Positions 50,408 through 51,964 of a stretch of 51,964 nt of DNA are shown here, piece after piece. The stretch is from assembly GCF_021555155.1 (NCBI RefSeq), contig NZ_JAKGBU010000002.1, forward strand, positions 1-51,964, given 5' to 3'. Under the pieces are notes generated by a model. It was not told the origin of the DNA. It worked only from the letters and a program-made list of their open reading frames with translations, and did not search any database. This DNA is from Rhizobium alarense. GTDB taxonomy: Bacteria > Pseudomonadota > Alphaproteobacteria > Rhizobiales > Rhizobiaceae. A program made the position numbers and the translations under genes. Within the stretch, counting starts at the first letter, position 1, and each line of letters begins with the position of its first letter.

Positions 50408-51964
50408 ATGAAGGCCTTCGCCACCCTTCTCGACCGCCTCGTGCTGACGCCGTCCCGCAACGGCAAGCTGAAGCTGCTCGCCGACTATTTCCGCGACACG
50501 CCCGATCCCGACCGCGGCTACGGGCTTGCCGCCATTGCCGGCACGCTCGACCTGAAGAGCGTCAAGCCCGCCATGCTGCGCGAACTCGTTCTGGAGCGTC
50601 TGGACGAGGTGCTCTTCCGCTATTCCTACGACTATGTCGGCGATCTCGCCGAGACGATCGCGCTCGTCTGGGACCGGGAGCGGAAGGACGAGACGCCGGA
50701 CGGCGCCCAGCCGCGCCTCGGCACCGTGGTCGAGCGCATGAACGGGCTCGGCCGGTTGGAGGTGCGCGCGGCGGTCCGCGAGCTCTTGGACCGGCTCGAC
50801 CCCTCGTCGCGCTTCGCCTTCCTCAAGCTCGTGACGGGCGGCCTGCGCATCGGCGTTTCGGCACGCCTTGCGAAGCAGGCGCTCGCCGAATTCTCCGGCA
50901 TGGCGGTAACCGAGATCGAGACGCTGTGGCACGGCCTCGCGCCGCCCTACGAACCGCTCTTCGCCTGGCTGGAGGGCAGCGCCGAGCGGCCGGTGCTCGC
51001 GACCCCGGCGATCTTCCACTCTGTCATGCTCGCCAATCCGGTCGGCGAGGGCGACCTCGAGGCGCTCGACCCGGAGAACTTTGCCGCCGAGTGGAAATGG
51101 GACGGCATCCGCGTGCAGCTTTCCGCCGCGGGGGCGACGCGGCGGATGTATTCCCGCTCCGGCGACGACATCTCCGCCGCCTTCCCGGACATCGTCGGGG
51201 CGATGAGCTTCGAGGGCGTCGTCGACGGCGAGCTGCTCGTCGGCGGCACGGCGCGGTCGAACAGCGCGACGCGCACCTTTTCGGACCTCCAGCAGCGCCT
51301 CAACCGCAAGACGGTGACCGCGAAGATGCTTCAGGACTATCCCGTCTTCGTGCGTGCCTACGACGTGCTGTTCGACCGCGACACGGATGTGCGTCCGGAA
51401 GGGTTTTCCCTCCGCCGCGAACGGCTCGCCGCCCTTGTCGAGCGGGCGCCGCACGACCGCTTCGACCTCTCGCCGCTCGTGCCCTTCGGCTCCTGGGACG
51501 AACTCGACCGGCTGCGCGCGGCACCGCCCGATCCGGTGATCGAGGGCGTGATGATCAAGCGCCTCGACAGCCCCTACCAGGCCGGTCGCCTCAAGGGCCC
51601 GTGGTTCAAGTGGAAACGTGACCCCTACACGGTCGATACCGTGATGATGTATGCGCAACGCGGCCACGGCAAGCGGTCGAGCTACTATTCCGACTTCACC
51701 TTCGGCGTCTGGGCCGGGGCGCCGGGCGAGGAGATGCTGGTGCCGGTCGGCAAGGCCTATTTCGGCTTCACCGATGCCGAACTCGAGGTGCTCGACCGCT
51801 TCGTGCGCAACAACACGGTCGACCGCTTCGGCCCGGTGCGGGCGGTCCGGGCGGAGCCCGGCTTCGGTTTCGTACTGGAGGTCGCCTTCGAGGGCATCAA
51901 CCGCTCGACGCGCCACAAGTCCGGCATCGCCATGCGCTTTCCCCGCATTGCGCGGCTCAGGCAG
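50408..51964 (+). CDS. ATP-dependent DNA ligase (3-prime end cut by the window)
   Basis: The frame is open to the window edge for 519 codons and lacks a stop. Motif I for lysine adenylation is KWDGIR in EWKWDGIRVQ. Earlier are the N-terminal DNA-binding domain (LLADYFRDTPDPDRGYGLAA, RLGTVVERMNGLGRL) and later FEGVVDGELLVGG, EGVMIKRLDSPYQAGR, and KWKRDPYTVD of the OB-fold transition. Family length is about 530-540, so some 20 residues are missing. It repairs nicks as partner of the exonuclease encoded upstream. Confidence 0.93.
   Translation, partial: MKAFATLLDRLVLTPSRNGKLKLLADYFRDTPDPDRGYGLAAIAGTLDLKSVKPAMLRELVLERLDEVLFRYSYDYVGDLAETIALVWDRERKDETPDGAQPRLGTVVERMNGLGRLEVRAAVRELLDRLDPSSRFAFLKLVTGGLRIGVSARLAKQALAEFSGMAVTEIETLWHGLAPPYEPLFAWLEGSAERPVLATPAIFHSVMLANPVGEGDLEALDPENFAAEWKWDGIRVQLSAAGATRRMYSRSGDDISAAFPDIVGAMSFEGVVDGELLVGGTARSNSATRTFSDLQQRLNRKTVTAKMLQDYPVFVRAYDVLFDRDTDVRPEGFSLRRERLAALVERAPHDRFDLSPLVPFGSWDELDRLRAAPPDPVIEGVMIKRLDSPYQAGRLKGPWFKWKRDPYTVDTVMMYAQRGHGKRSSYYSDFTFGVWAGAPGEEMLVPVGKAYFGFTDAELEVLDRFVRNNTVDRFGPVRAVRAEPGFGFVLEVAFEGINRSTRHKSGIAMRFPRIARLRQ

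Noticed and set aside
1-51964. CRISPR arrays, prophage genes, plasmid origins or complete insertion sequences
   Set aside because: No regularly spaced repeats, phage structural genes, replication proteins or transposases were seen in any region.

Overview
The window reads as chromosomal DNA of a high-GC alphaproteobacterium of the order Hyphomicrobiales (Rhizobium, Ensifer or Shinella-like). This rests on the betI-betC-betB-betA gene order, an APS-type cysH with cysD and cysN, a Tat-exported TIGR03808-type protein, a DUF1344 protein, a RIME-like intergenic hairpin and an R. etli-type asparaginase. No prophage, CRISPR array or intact insertion sequence was seen. Four toxin-antitoxin loci mark accessory spots: vapBC and higBA at the left end, a RelE/Xre pair inside the bet cluster, and a truncated higBA near 36.1 kb.

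Layout. 1-2.3 kb: IS-end-like repeats, vapBC, higBA and a small sunset-domain exported protein. 2.4-7.4 kb: a methyltransferase, a zinc ribbon, a lipoprotein, a YbaK-type deacylase, a DUF3095 protein, small proteins and tRNA-Pro(CGG). 7.4-11.4 kb: MgtC, then a type I secretion ATPase and its HlyD-type adaptor. 11.4-19.7 kb: sulfate assimilation (cysH-cysD-cysN on the minus strand, an Rrf2 regulator and a sulfate-binding protein on the plus strand). Between the two sulfate blocks sits a secreted protein with a HasA-hemophore-like N-terminus and RTX repeats, a plausible cargo for the secretion system 4.4 kb away. 19.7-25.8 kb: the choline-sulfate to betaine cluster betI, betC, betB, betA, with a toxin-antitoxin pair inserted antisense between betB and betA.

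25.9-31.2 kb: an HdeD-like protein, a fluoride riboswitch with crcB and a half-size EamA gene, an EAL-CBS-GGDEF protein, a DUF1344 protein and a quinone oxidoreductase. 31.2-37.9 kb: an MFS exporter, a divergent AhpD-like/ECF41-type sigma factor pair sharing a compact two-way promoter, DUF3750, asparaginase, broken higBA, a RIME-like element, and a DeoR regulator divergent from a DUF4406-type protein with a strong operator. 38.1-41.1 kb: two glutathione S-transferases, a MmcQ/YjbR protein and a GcvA-like LysR regulator. 41.3-43.9 kb: a copper/PepSY operon ending in PCu(A)C and an HTH stub. 44-48.3 kb: the TIGR03808-type protein and a PAS-GAF-GGDEF-EAL protein. 48.3-51.96 kb: DUF1579 and MarR, then the ligase-associated exonuclease and an ATP-dependent DNA ligase cut by the window edge.

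Functionally the sulfur theme is coherent: BetC frees sulfate from choline-O-sulfate while CysD/N/H reduce sulfate through APS. The most interesting points are the HasA-like RTX protein, the face-to-face ECF41 promoters, the antisense toxin-antitoxin pair inside the osmoprotectant operon, and the unassigned DeoR/DUF4406 pair.
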